A stretch of 51,149 nt of DNA from an uncultured Psychroflexus sp. (GTDB taxonomy: Bacteria; Bacteroidota; Bacteroidia; Flavobacteriales; Flavobacteriaceae), in the NCBI GenBank assembly GCA_913056525.1, contig CAJXLO010000006.1, forward strand, positions 1 to 51,149, written 5' to 3'. Made by a program: the position numbers and the translations under genes. The notes beneath the pieces were generated by a model that did no database searches, was not told the origin of the DNA, and worked only from the letters and a program-made list of their open reading frames with translations. Position 1 is the first letter of the stretch. The number at the start of each line of letters is the position of its first letter. Shown in pieces: positions 14,849-23,762 of this stretch.

Positions 14849-17725
14849 CTAGTTTTTTATAATTTTTTTTGTTAAAGTATTTTCATCAACATGAATTTCT
14901 AAAAAGTAAAACCCACTTTCCAACTGGGCTAAATTCAACTGTGCATTGCTTGTGTTTATAAGAACCCTGGACATTATTTTTTGTCCAGTAATATTTCTAA
15001 CCACAATTTGAACATTTTGATGTGTTCTATACAAATCAATATTTAAATTTCCTAACGTTGGATTTGGATATACAGAAACTTGTTCGTTCAAGCTACTGTC
15101 TTTAATACTTAAAGTGGTTATTGTAACACATTCAGAAACTTCCACACAACCATCTTCGGTGATTTCAACAGCATAATTGCCATTTTCGGTTGCTGTAAAG
15201 GATTGTCCTGATTCTCCTGGAATAGGTGCAAAATTATTATCACAATCTAACCAAACATAAGTAGCATTCGGATTGTTGGCGGTGATCGTTTCATTAGTTG
15301 TGGTGGTGGTTACATCAGAAACTGTAATCACGGTAATATTTTCAGTAACAATAACATCACAACCATTTGCAGCTTGACCTGTTAAAGTAGAAACATAAGT
15401 TACATCTTGGGTAATGTTATCTTGCACGCTGCCATCGGCAAACGTATAAGAATCTCCTGAGCATATATCTAAATCTATCGTGTTTTCCGTGTTTATACAG
15501 AAGTTGAACAGGATAGGAGTCCAACCAAATTCTTCAGCACTTCCAACAATAATACTTTTAAAACCATTGTCGTTAAAGTCAGCTGTTGCAATTGTTTGTT
15601 GACTTGAGATGCTGATTTCCAATTCCTGACTCATTGGCGAAAACACATTATTGTCCTGGTTAAAAAGTACAGCTATTTTTTGGCTTTGAAAACCACTGAC
15701 ATTAGTAATAACGTCTACAAGCCCATCATTGTCAATATCATCAACTACTACATTTGAGACTGTATTATAACCCGTAAGCAGATCTGCCGGAGCTGCAAAG
15801 TTGCCTGCTCCATCATTTTCCAGCCACTTTATACCGCTCGTTACAATATCTTCATCACCATCGTCATCTATATCACCTGATGTAAATTGAACACTGGTGA
15901 TGTTTTCAGTGAATGGAATTGTCAGGTATTCATTGAAGGTTTTAGTACTCGCATCCATTTTGTAAAACACATACTCAGTTCCTCCTCCACCAGACTTTGA
16001 ACCTATAAAGTCCTGGTCACCATCAATGTCCACATCAAGTAATAGGTATCTTGAGAAACCTGAATCGATTGAGCGTACGTTATAAGTGGCATTTCCCGTA
16101 TTTTCAATCCAAAAAAAAGTGCTATTAGTGCCAATAGGATTACTGCTTGATTGAGGGATGAGCAGATCATTATCACCATCGTTATCTATGTCTTTAATGG
16201 TGAAAATTCTTTGAACATCATTTATATAACCAATAGTTCCAAACGAACTTGATGGATTACTTGTAAATAATTCAACTACGGTATCATCGTTGGTTTCATA
16301 ATCTAAATGGACGTAAACTTTATTTCCTGAACTGAACACAAGGTCTCGGTCGTTATTATTATTCCAGAAAGTTAATTGCGAACCTTTTGCTCCATAAGCA
16401 GTACGGTTATCAATGAGCACGTCACTGTTTGTAAATTCATTATTTCCATTACCATAGGCAACCTCTAATTTACCTCCGTTTGCGTTGGTCACTGTGACGA
16501 GGTCCAGATTGTTGTCATTATTATAATCTAGAATATCGAAACTGTGAATCCCCTCAAAATAATGGTTTAGGTAAGAAGGCGGTAAAAAGCCATTATTATT
16601 GTTTTGCCTATGAACGATGACGTCGCTATCATCCAAATTAGCGGTAAGAACATCTAACTTGCCGTCCTGGTCAAAGTCAGAGAAGAACATGTTCTTGTCA
16701 TTTTGATCCCAGTCAGCACCAATAAGCATCTCTGAATGTTGAACGAAACTCTGGTTTCCATTGTTTAACATAATGATACCACTTGTGGCCGTATTACCAG
16801 TTTCCTCACCGATCAGTAGTTCATTGTCACCATCATTGTCAAAGTCGAAACTTCCCACTGAACCGCTTGCCTCATTGGACATGGAAGAATAATCTTTAAT
16901 AACTGATGATGTGTTGAGATTGTTAGTCTGATCATTCCAAATGATTACCACACTTTCACTAGATAGATTGGCGCATGCAAAATCTACCCAATCATCATCG
17001 TTGAAATCAGAAAATGAATACCCTCCAAGGAATGAGGGAATCGAGAATGTTTCACCCATCGTGTAACTGTTCGATCCTGCGTCATAATATATCTTCGCAA
17101 TGTCCTGAACAGTATCGATAACTACTATTTCTTGAGTTCCGTTGTTGTCCATATCAATGACCTCGTATCGTGAAAAAGGGTTATCTGCAGTAAATAATAT
17201 GCTACCCGAAGTGTTGAAACTTCCATTACCAAGGCCTTCATACCATATCATATTAGAAGAATCCGGATCCAATAGATCGCTAATTCCATCATGGTTAACA
17301 TCCATGCTTTTCACATTATCTGACAATGAAGGGCTAAAGGTTCCAGGATCTGCTTGAAGGAAACTTCCATTACCCACATTTTCAAATGTGATGACGTTTC
17401 CAGATTCATTGACAATTAGGTCTTGATTCCCATCATTATTAAAATCTAATGATAGTACATTGTCAATCGATGAATTGTTATCATAAAGAACAAAAGAAGA
17501 ATCAAAGGCTCCATTATTGTTTTCAAAGATTATTATTCTTGAATCGCCGGTTCCTCCATAACAAATGATATCATCGTCACCATCGTTATCATGGTCAAAA
17601 AGTAACGATCGTGTGTTTTGACCGAGCAGAGTCAAATCATCATATACCTGGCTTCTAGTAAAACTTTGTCCAGCAATTTGTAAGGTAAATAGAACTAAGC
17701 TTATCGTAAATAAAGAATTTTTCAT
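14849..17725 (-). CDS. Secreted FG-GAP/VCBS repeat protein with T9SS sorting domain
   Basis: The 958-residue protein has a signal peptide (about 1-19, QIAGQ). Residues 30-730 contain many FG-GAP repeats with calcium-binding cores such as DHDNDGDDDI, DFNNDGNQDL, DIDNDGDNDL and DIDNDGLVDV, which would form a beta-propeller-like surface. About 745-870 is an Ig-like region (DICSGDSYTFADG and a repeated Thr-rich strand). The last 75 residues are a T9SS type A sorting domain (SVYPNPTLGNLNIDLY, then LESGFYFLEIHVDENT). Such proteins are exported and usually bind glycans, proteins or surfaces; no enzyme domain is visible. It follows the 53-residue gene by 12 bases. Confidence 0.88.
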   Translation of the reverse strand: MKNSLFTISLVLFTLQIAGQSFTRSQVYDDLTLLGQNTRSLLFDHDNDGDDDIICYGGTGDSRIIIFENNNGAFDSSFVLYDNNSSIDNVLSLDFNNDGNQDLIVNESGNVITFENVGNGSFLQADPGTFSPSLSDNVKSMDVNHDGISDLLDPDSSNMIWYEGLGNGSFNTSGSILFTADNPFSRYEVIDMDNNGTQEIVVIDTVQDIAKIYYDAGSNSYTMGETFSIPSFLGGYSFSDFNDDDWVDFACANLSSESVVIIWNDQTNNLNTSSVIKDYSSMSNEASGSVGSFDFDNDGDNELLIGEETGNTATSGIIMLNNGNQSFVQHSEMLIGADWDQNDKNMFFSDFDQDGKLDVLTANLDDSDVIVHRQNNNNGFLPPSYLNHYFEGIHSFDILDYNNDNNLDLVTVTNANGGKLEVAYGNGNNEFTNSDVLIDNRTAYGAKGSQLTFWNNNNDRDLVFSSGNKVYVHLDYETNDDTVVELFTSNPSSSFGTIGYINDVQRIFTIKDIDNDGDNDLLIPQSSSNPIGTNSTFFWIENTGNATYNVRSIDSGFSRYLLLDVDIDGDQDFIGSKSGGGGTEYVFYKMDASTKTFNEYLTIPFTENITSVQFTSGDIDDDGDEDIVTSGIKWLENDGAGNFAAPADLLTGYNTVSNVVVDDIDNDGLVDVITNVSGFQSQKIAVLFNQDNNVFSPMSQELEISISSQQTIATADFNDNGFKSIIVGSAEEFGWTPILFNFCINTENTIDLDICSGDSYTFADGSVQDNITQDVTYVSTLTGQAANGCDVIVTENITVITVSDVTTTTTNETITANNPNATYVWLDCDNNFAPIPGESGQSFTATENGNYAVEITEDGCVEVSECVTITTLSIKDSSLNEQVSVYPNPTLGNLNIDLYRTHQNVQIVVRNITGQKIMSRVLINTSNAQLNLAQLESGFYFLEIHVDENTLTKKIIKN

Positions 17726-17737
17726 AACATATAAATT

Positions 17738-17899
17738 TTATTGGTTTGTTTCCAGTTTATTGAGATCTTCATCACTTCCCGTGGCCTGGCGGTTAAAATT
17801 AAGAACTTCTTCAACTGTTTTAGGCGGTGAAGTTTCGACACTGGTTTGACAAAATGCCTGTACCGAAATTAATAAGATTAAAAAGCTAAGTTTTTTCAT
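17738..17899 (-). CDS. Small secreted protein, 53 residues
   Basis: This gene is too short for most gene finders. It runs from ATG at 17899 to TAA at 17738-17740. The first 18 residues (MKKLSFLILLISVQAFCQ) form a good signal peptide; the remaining 35 are polar and acidic, with EVLNFNRQATGSDEDLNKLE. The Cys before the cleavage site does not sit in a good lipobox, so a signal peptidase I product is more likely. It ends 12 bases before the FG-GAP protein start on the same strand, so the two are very probably co-transcribed. I know no family for it. It could be a peptide partner of the FG-GAP protein. Confidence 0.7.
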   Translation of the reverse strand: MKKLSFLILLISVQAFCQTSVETSPPKTVEEVLNFNRQATGSDEDLNKLETNQ

Positions 17900-18012
17900 A
17901 ATAGATTGGTTAATTAAGGTTGATATATTTAATTTATTGTCGAATGATAATATATTATTAACCGGTACTGTGTCTTGAATGACCTAAAAAACGGTATAAA
18001 TGAAATATGATC

Positions 18013-18684
18013 TTACTCTATTCTTACCGCGTCACCACTTTCATCGTTAAACAATCTACCAGAATTATTTGGTAGCAGGTTGCCATTAGGGTTACCATTA
18101 TTATCCAGCATTAAGGTGGCTAGTTCAAAGTCTATTATTCGCAAAGTCTCGCCATCATTTGGGTTTATAAATGCATCACCGGATATCGCCCTAATGCTAG
18201 TGTAAGAATGTCCAGTTCCATCTACCAGACTTTGTCTGAACAATACGGTGAAGTTTGATGTTCCACCTAAGTTCGTCTCGCCAATTATCAAAGCACCATA
18301 TCCTTCGCCCGTTGTAGAAGAAGCATCCTCAAACTCCTCAACAAACACATCAGTTCCAGATTGATTACTAAACCTAACTTTCCAGTCTGGAAATCTTGTT
18401 CCTGGAGTAGCACCGTCATTAGGAACGGTTGTGTTTTGAAGCACTAACTCCGCTAAATAAGTTCCTTCCAGCATTGGTGGCTCTTCGCCATCATAAATGG
18501 GAAATCCCATATCTCTTAAAGCATTAACAGCATCAGCATTGAGATAGTCTTCAGCTAATTGAGAGTTGGAAACATTATCATCCTCATTTTCACATGAGAT
18601 GATAGATACAATCATTAATAAGATAAGCGAAGTTTTTGTTAATTGATGAATCTTTGTTCTGATAATTGAATTTACTTTTTTCAT
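18013..18684 (-). CDS. Lipoprotein of unknown function
   Basis: The 223-residue protein has an N-terminal hydrophobic segment ending in VSIISC, a lipobox with Cys31 as the lipidated residue, followed by the acidic ENEDD often seen in Bacteroidota surface lipoproteins. The mature part is rich in Gly, Asn, Asp and Thr and looks all-beta. Recognisable stretches include YDGEEPPMLEGTYLAELVL at about residue 65 and TGEGYGALIIGETNLGG in the middle. I do not recognise a family. It lies 113 bases upstream of the 53-residue gene on the same strand and may share a transcript with it and the FG-GAP gene. Confidence 0.75.
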   Translation of the reverse strand: MKKVNSIIRTKIHQLTKTSLILLMIVSIISCENEDDNVSNSQLAEDYLNADAVNALRDMGFPIYDGEEPPMLEGTYLAELVLQNTTVPNDGATPGTRFPDWKVRFSNQSGTDVFVEEFEDASSTTGEGYGALIIGETNLGGTSNFTVLFRQSLVDGTGHSYTSIRAISGDAFINPNDGETLRIIDFELATLMLDNNGNPNGNLLPNNSGRLFNDESGDAVRIE

Positions 18685-19220
18685 AATGTTTTTTATTTTG
18701 GATGTAAAACGTTAAGGCAATGTTATAAAGAAAAACCACAGGCTTGTATCATTTTGTCATGAACGACCTGAATAACGACATGAGTAACCGAACAACCTAA
18801 ACTGAAAGCATCTATATTGATAAATCCCCTACATATTAATAGCTATCCCGAGATTATCTTAGCTATCATCTTTAGGAATATATATGCGTAATGAAGATGT
18901 CCAGACCAAGGTGGTTACTTTAGGAGGAGCATGATCAAAAATGATCCGCAGGACACAGATGTTAGTTTAATAGGGATAGGCCTTTATTTTAATGATCTAG
19001 ACTTGCTTTGTGGGTTTACTTAGCTTTACAATACCTGCTTTTATTTCGAGACCTTTAGAATTACAATGATGGTCCTGCTGAACTTAGTCTTAGTATATGA
19101 GAAAATACATTATCGTATGTAAAAAGTATTAAAAATGGGCGAACCCTAACAATAGAGAATACCTTGCCCTATTTTCTATTAAACAGCAGTGTTGAGGATA
19201 ATCAAAAAAGCAATATTTCC
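18685..19220. other. Intergenic stretch of about 535 bases, no gene recognised
   Basis: Between the lipoprotein gene start and the end of the LytTR regulator gene. Only frames of under about 20 codons are visible. It should contain the promoter of the lipoprotein cluster, but I find no exact TAnnTTTG near its start. The perfect short inverted repeat GATCA-tttt-TGATC sits near 18930. Confidence 0.5.
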
Positions 19221-20927
19221 TTAGGAAGACACCAGAGGATGCTTTTTTTGCTTTAATTTTTGTTTATAGGTTCTTGAAAAGGGTATTTCAATATTTTGTT
19301 CCAGTACTATAGTATCAGAATGTACAGCTTTGACCTTTTGAGCATTGACGATATAGGATCGATGTGTTCTCACAAAGCCATGTTTATTTAACGCTTCCCT
19401 GGCCGCACTTATTTTCTGCCTTTCCACTAAAGGTCGATCCCTTTTATCAGTGTAATAGTTTAAATAATGCCCTTCGCTCTTTACATAGAGCAGTTCATTG
19501 CATTTGATAAGATGATCGTTCTTCAGTTTTATCTTTTTTTCCAGGTTTTGTTGCTGTAGTTCCTGTTGTAGTTGATTTAGCTCGCTTTTTTGTTTTTTGG
19601 ACCTTTGTTCAACTTCAAGTTGTTTTACTTTGGTGGATCGGTATCTTTTAAAGGAAAAGATGCCACCAATTAAAAAGAACACTGCCAGACCACCGGTAAA
19701 ATATAAGTTATTAATAAGGTCTCGTTCACGATCTAAATAGGTTTTGATCGTATCTTCTTTTTGAGCCACCTCATATTTGCTCAGCGTTTCCTGAATAACC
19801 TCTACTTCTTGTTTGTCCTGAAGGCTGTCCTTTAATTTAACATAACGTTCAAAGCTGGCAGCTGCTGGCTGATAGGCCTTTAATTGTTTGTGTAGTTCAG
19901 CTTTGCGTAAATAAAGAGGAACTAATCGGTTAGGAAGTCGATGTTTTTCAGCGTAAAATATCGCTGAGTCCAGTTCAGCTGAACTTTTACCATATGCCTT
20001 TTGAGCTTTATGATATCGTGCCGTTACACTGTAGAACTGAATTTTCCTTTCTATATTATCGCCGGCCAATACCAGCGGTTCTACTTTAGAAAGATATTGC
20101 TGAGCATTAAAAAGGTCACCTTCTTGTAGGGCAATTTCAGATAGACTTTGATACAGGAGCGTCAGATAATAAGCATTTAGCTGTTCTTTTTTGCTTAACA
20201 ACTGCTTATAATAGGCCTTGCTGGATTTTATGTCATGTAAGGACTTGTAATGATTGGCCAGGTTGTTCGTAGCTCTTATCAGTAGTCGTTCACTATTGGA
20301 TACGACGGCATGTTCATAGGCTTTCTTAAACCACGAAAGTGCCAGGTCCTCCTGACCTAAAATATCGTAGGCGATGGCGATATTCGTATGGACATTAATG
20401 ATCGCGGGTTTATCCAACTTTTCATATATGGCAGAAGCTTTTACATAATCTGCTATCGCTTCTTCAAGCTTACCTACTTCCTTTTTGATGATTCCTCTTT
20501 GATTATAAGCATTCGCCTGTATCAAGCTATCATTATACTCATCTGCTAACTGGAACAACTGTCCTGCATACTCTAGCGCTTTTTGATTTTCTCCCGCATT
20601 TACAGCTGAAATAAGAGACATCCTAACGGCTCTGGACTTCTCGTTCTTTTGTGTAGCAAACTCAAAGGCTTTTTGGAAATTGACCATAGCGCTATCGATC
20701 CGCATATTGTTCCTGTAAGCGTAGGCCTTAGCAAAATAACCTTCATATTGAGCCGATGAGTCCTCTAGCAGCAAGAATTTTTCAGCATAAAAAAACAGGC
20801 TGTCCGAATTGTTCGCATTTCTCATACAAGCCTTTTTATAATATCCGATCAATTGCTTGTTGGATTGAGCATTGAGACACAACAAAAAATTGAATGAACA
20901 TATAAATACCAAATATTTTTTTATCAT
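19221..20927 (-). CDS. Membrane-anchored TPR protein with C-terminal LytTR DNA-binding domain
   Basis: The 568-residue protein has a signal peptide or first helix (about 1-20, LCLNAQS), then TPR-like helical repeats to about residue 390 (for example YNQRGIIKKEVGKLEEAIAD). A membrane segment at about 408-427 (TGGLAVFFLIGGIFSF) is followed by a coiled-coil rich in Gln/Lys/Glu (430-463). A LytTR domain fills 464-568, with LLYVKSEGHYLNYYT, then FVRTHRSYIVNAQKV and IEIPFSRTYKQKLKQ, all typical. The repeats are periplasmic and the DNA-binding domain cytoplasmic, so it is a one-component membrane regulator. It is alone on its strand next to the lipoprotein/FG-GAP cluster, which it may control. Confidence 0.88.
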   Translation of the reverse strand: MIKKYLVFICSFNFLLCLNAQSNKQLIGYYKKACMRNANNSDSLFFYAEKFLLLEDSSAQYEGYFAKAYAYRNNMRIDSAMVNFQKAFEFATQKNEKSRAVRMSLISAVNAGENQKALEYAGQLFQLADEYNDSLIQANAYNQRGIIKKEVGKLEEAIADYVKASAIYEKLDKPAIINVHTNIAIAYDILGQEDLALSWFKKAYEHAVVSNSERLLIRATNNLANHYKSLHDIKSSKAYYKQLLSKKEQLNAYYLTLLYQSLSEIALQEGDLFNAQQYLSKVEPLVLAGDNIERKIQFYSVTARYHKAQKAYGKSSAELDSAIFYAEKHRLPNRLVPLYLRKAELHKQLKAYQPAAASFERYVKLKDSLQDKQEVEVIQETLSKYEVAQKEDTIKTYLDRERDLINNLYFTGGLAVFFLIGGIFSFKRYRSTKVKQLEVEQRSKKQKSELNQLQQELQQQNLEKKIKLKNDHLIKCNELLYVKSEGHYLNYYTDKRDRPLVERQKISAAREALNKHGFVRTHRSYIVNAQKVKAVHSDTIVLEQNIEIPFSRTYKQKLKQKKHPLVSS

Positions 20928-21263
20928 AGAGGTCTTTTATTAAATAATGTATAAAAATATTATAAATAAACAAAATTACGTTAAAATAAATGCTATTTTT
21001 ATTGATAAGTTTTTAACTACACTGGTAAGAAAAGAACTCCCCTATTCCAGGAAGACCATTAATTGATAGATAAAAAGTTAAAAATAACATGACAGAACAG
21101 CAAAGCAGAATATGAATCCATGAACGATGGAATTGAATGATCAAATGATACACAACATAATTATCAAAAAAAGCATATTTTTTAAATTATTCGGAATGAG
21201 ATACCATAAATGATAATAACTAGTGAATTTGATTTTTAGTATATTCGTACAAATTTATATGTT
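20928..21263. other. Divergent intergenic region, AT-rich
   Basis: About 336 bases between the LytTR gene and the E1 gene, which point away from each other. One exact -7 box (minus strand TAATTTTG) is at 20971-20978, 43 bases before the LytTR start, without a -33 partner. TATATTCG, one base off the consensus, lies at 21240-21247 before the E1 gene. No small gene seen. Confidence 0.45.
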
Positions 21264-23675
21264 ATGAGCAAAACATTAAGCCAACCTAAGGATATATCAT
21301 TCGAAGAATTCAAGAAAGAAGTGCTAAAAGACTATGAGCTTGCGGTAAAAAGCCGAGAATGTAGCCTTCTGGGTAGGAGAGAGGTCCTTACTGGAAAAGC
21401 CAAGTTCGGTATATTTGGTGATGGAAAGGAAGTGCCACAGCTCGCCTTAGCCAAGGTGTTCAGGAATGGCGATTTCCGTTCCGGTTACTATAGAGATCAA
21501 ACCTTGTTCATGGCGCAAGGTCATTTGGACGAAAAAACATTCTTCGCGGCATTATATGCGAATACTAATATAGAAAAAGAACCCATGTCCGGTGGGAGAC
21601 AGATGGGCGGACATTTTATGACCCATAGCTTGGATGAGAACGGGAAATGGAAGAATCTGATGGAGCAGACCAATTCCAGTGCTGATATGTCTCCTACCGC
21701 AGGACAGATGCCACGTCTTTTAGGTTTAGGCTTAGCTTCAAAGATATATAGACAGCATAAAGCCCTAAAAGCTGATAAATTTACGAATGAAGGAAATGAG
21801 ATCGCCTGGGGAACCATAGGAGACGCCAGTACTAGTGAAGGTATGTTCTGGGAAACTGTCAATGCCGCTGGAGTAATGCAAGTTCCTGTGGTGCTCAGCG
21901 TTTGGGATGATGAATATGGTATTTCCGTACATGCGGAACATCAGACCACGAAACAGAATATCTCAGAGGTGCTCGAAGGTTTTAAGAGAACGGAAGAAAA
22001 GGATGGTTTGGAGATCATCCGCGTTAAGGCCTGGGATTATCCTGAGCTCATAGAAGCTTATCAAAAAGCAGAAGATATTGCGAGGGAACAGCATGTTCCG
22101 GTACTGGTCCATGTTCAGGAAGTCACCCAACCGCAAGGTCATTCCACTTCAGGTTCGCATGAACGCTACAAGAGCAAAGAGCGCTTAGAATGGGAAAAAG
22201 AATACGATTGTAATGCGCAGATGCGTAAATGGATCCTAGAGAACGGACTGGCCGACGAAGACGAACTCAAGGAAGTTGAAAACCAGGCGAAGAAAGCGGC
22301 TCGTAAAGGAAAACAAGAAGCATGGAAAGAGGTGAACGATGTCGCAAGGTCTGCAAAGAAGGAACTGCTTCAATTATTAAAGGACCTTCAGGCAAGTACG
22401 CATTCAACCGATAAGATAGCGGAATTGATCAGGCAATTGAAAGAAGATGATGAACCGTTAAAAAGTCTGGTGGCTTCATCTGCGAGAAAAGCTTTACGTT
22501 ACGTTACTGGTGAAGATTCCGCTGAAAGGAGTGCACTTATCAATTGGTTCGATGAATTCAGATCAAAAAGGGATGAAGAATACAGCTCCTTCCTTTATGG
22601 TCGTTCTGATCATTCTCCAATGAATAGAGATGCTACTTTACCAGAATATCCGAATGATGCTAAAAAAGTAGATGGTAGGATCGTGCTTAGGGATAATTTT
22701 GATAAGATCCTGGAAAAACATCCAGAGGTTGTCATCTTTGGTGAGGATTCAGGAAAGATCGGTGATGTAAATCAGGGGTTGGAAGGCCTTCAGGAAAAGT
22801 ACGGCGAACATCGTGTGTTTGATACCGGCATTAGGGAAACCACCATTATGGGACAGGGAATAGGAATGGCGATGCGAGGTTTGAGACCTATTGCCGAGAT
22901 ACAATATCTGGATTACCTCCTTTATGGACTGCAAACCATGAGCGATGACCTTTCTACTTTACATTACCGATCAGCTGGTAAGCAAAAAGCCCCGATGATC
23001 GTCAGGACCAGAGGACATCGATTAGAAGGTATCTGGCATTCCGGTTCTCCAATGGCCGGCGTCCTTAATCTGGTGCGTGGCGTTCATGTGCTCGTTCCAA
23101 GGAACATGACCGAGGCCGCAGGTTTCTATAATACCATTCTTGAAGGAGATGAACCGGCCCTGATCGTTGAAAGCCTCAACGGTTATCGTCTTAAAGAAGA
23201 TATGCCGGAAAATCTGGGCGAGTTCAAAACTCCTTTGGGAAAAGTAGAAAAACTAAGAAGTGGAACAGATGTTACATTGGTATCTTATGGATCAACATTA
23301 AGGATAGCTCATCAAGCAGCTGAAGAACTATCGGATTTCGATATACATGTTGAAGTAATCGATGTGCGTTCACTTATTCCTTTTGATAAGGAACATGAAA
23401 TAGTGGATAGCATCAAAAAGACCAGCCGTTTACTGGTCGTAGATGAAGACGTTCCCGGTGGTTGTTCAGCTTACATCATGAAAAATATACTGGAAGACCA
23501 GAATGCTTACAGATACCTGGACAGCAAACCGGAAACCTTAACGGCAAAAGAGCATCGACCGGCTTTTGGGACGGACGGTGATTATTTTTCTAAACCATCT
23601 AAAGAAGATGTATTTGATAAGGTCTATGGCATCATGAACGAATATAAACCGCAAAAGTATCCGGACCTGTATTAG
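21264..23675 (+). CDS. Fused E1 alpha-beta subunits of branched-chain 2-oxoacid dehydrogenase
   Basis: The 803-residue protein joins the two E1 chains in one polypeptide. Residues 20-350 are the alpha part, with YYRDQTLFMAQG at about 75 and the thiamine-diphosphate motif GDASTSEGMFWE at about 186, followed by VVLSVWDDEYGIS. About 350-450 is a charged helical linker. From about 470 comes the beta part: VVIFGEDSGKIGDVNQGLEG, then DTGIRETTIMGQGIGMAM and the C-terminal transketolase domain (VEVIDVRSLIPFD). E1 decarboxylates branched 2-oxoacids and acylates the E2 lipoyl domain, giving precursors for branched fatty acids. E2 and E3 genes are not in the window. Exact substrate preference is inferred from family. 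Confidence 0.88.
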   Translation: MSKTLSQPKDISFEEFKKEVLKDYELAVKSRECSLLGRREVLTGKAKFGIFGDGKEVPQLALAKVFRNGDFRSGYYRDQTLFMAQGHLDEKTFFAALYANTNIEKEPMSGGRQMGGHFMTHSLDENGKWKNLMEQTNSSADMSPTAGQMPRLLGLGLASKIYRQHKALKADKFTNEGNEIAWGTIGDASTSEGMFWETVNAAGVMQVPVVLSVWDDEYGISVHAEHQTTKQNISEVLEGFKRTEEKDGLEIIRVKAWDYPELIEAYQKAEDIAREQHVPVLVHVQEVTQPQGHSTSGSHERYKSKERLEWEKEYDCNAQMRKWILENGLADEDELKEVENQAKKAARKGKQEAWKEVNDVARSAKKELLQLLKDLQASTHSTDKIAELIRQLKEDDEPLKSLVASSARKALRYVTGEDSAERSALINWFDEFRSKRDEEYSSFLYGRSDHSPMNRDATLPEYPNDAKKVDGRIVLRDNFDKILEKHPEVVIFGEDSGKIGDVNQGLEGLQEKYGEHRVFDTGIRETTIMGQGIGMAMRGLRPIAEIQYLDYLLYGLQTMSDDLSTLHYRSAGKQKAPMIVRTRGHRLEGIWHSGSPMAGVLNLVRGVHVLVPRNMTEAAGFYNTILEGDEPALIVESLNGYRLKEDMPENLGEFKTPLGKVEKLRSGTDVTLVSYGSTLRIAHQAAEELSDFDIHVEVIDVRSLIPFDKEHEIVDSIKKTSRLLVVDEDVPGGCSAYIMKNILEDQNAYRYLDSKPETLTAKEHRPAFGTDGDYFSKPSKEDVFDKVYGIMNEYKPQKYPDLY

Positions 23676-23704
23676 AAGGATACATTATTCCATTTACTCA
23701 TAAT

Positions 23705-23740
23705 AAAACCGCTTTGATTTATAAATTAAAGCGGTTTTTT
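23705..23740. terminator. Rho-independent terminator, usable in both directions
   Basis: A perfect stem AAAACCGCTTT / AAAGCGGTTTT with a 12-base loop, flanked by an A-run on one side and a T-run on the other. It sits between the convergent E1 and FadL-like genes, 30 bases after the E1 stop. Confidence 0.85.
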
Positions 23741-23762
23741 ATGGATTTAATGATTGGAATCG

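Noticed and set aside
14635-14862. 75-codon plus-strand ORF in the gap before the FG-GAP gene end
   Set aside because: AT-rich noise, no family resemblance, no signal or domain, overlaps the end of the FG-GAP gene.
18690-18730. Two GTT-containing sites one helical turn apart upstream of the lipoprotein gene, considered as LytTR sites
   Set aside because: Too short and degenerate, and typical LytTR repeats are two turns apart; not distinguishable from chance.
18890-18960. Short plus-strand ORF of 16 codons with an AGGAGG-like stretch
   Set aside because: No signal, too short, and the purine-rich stretch lies inside it rather than before the start.
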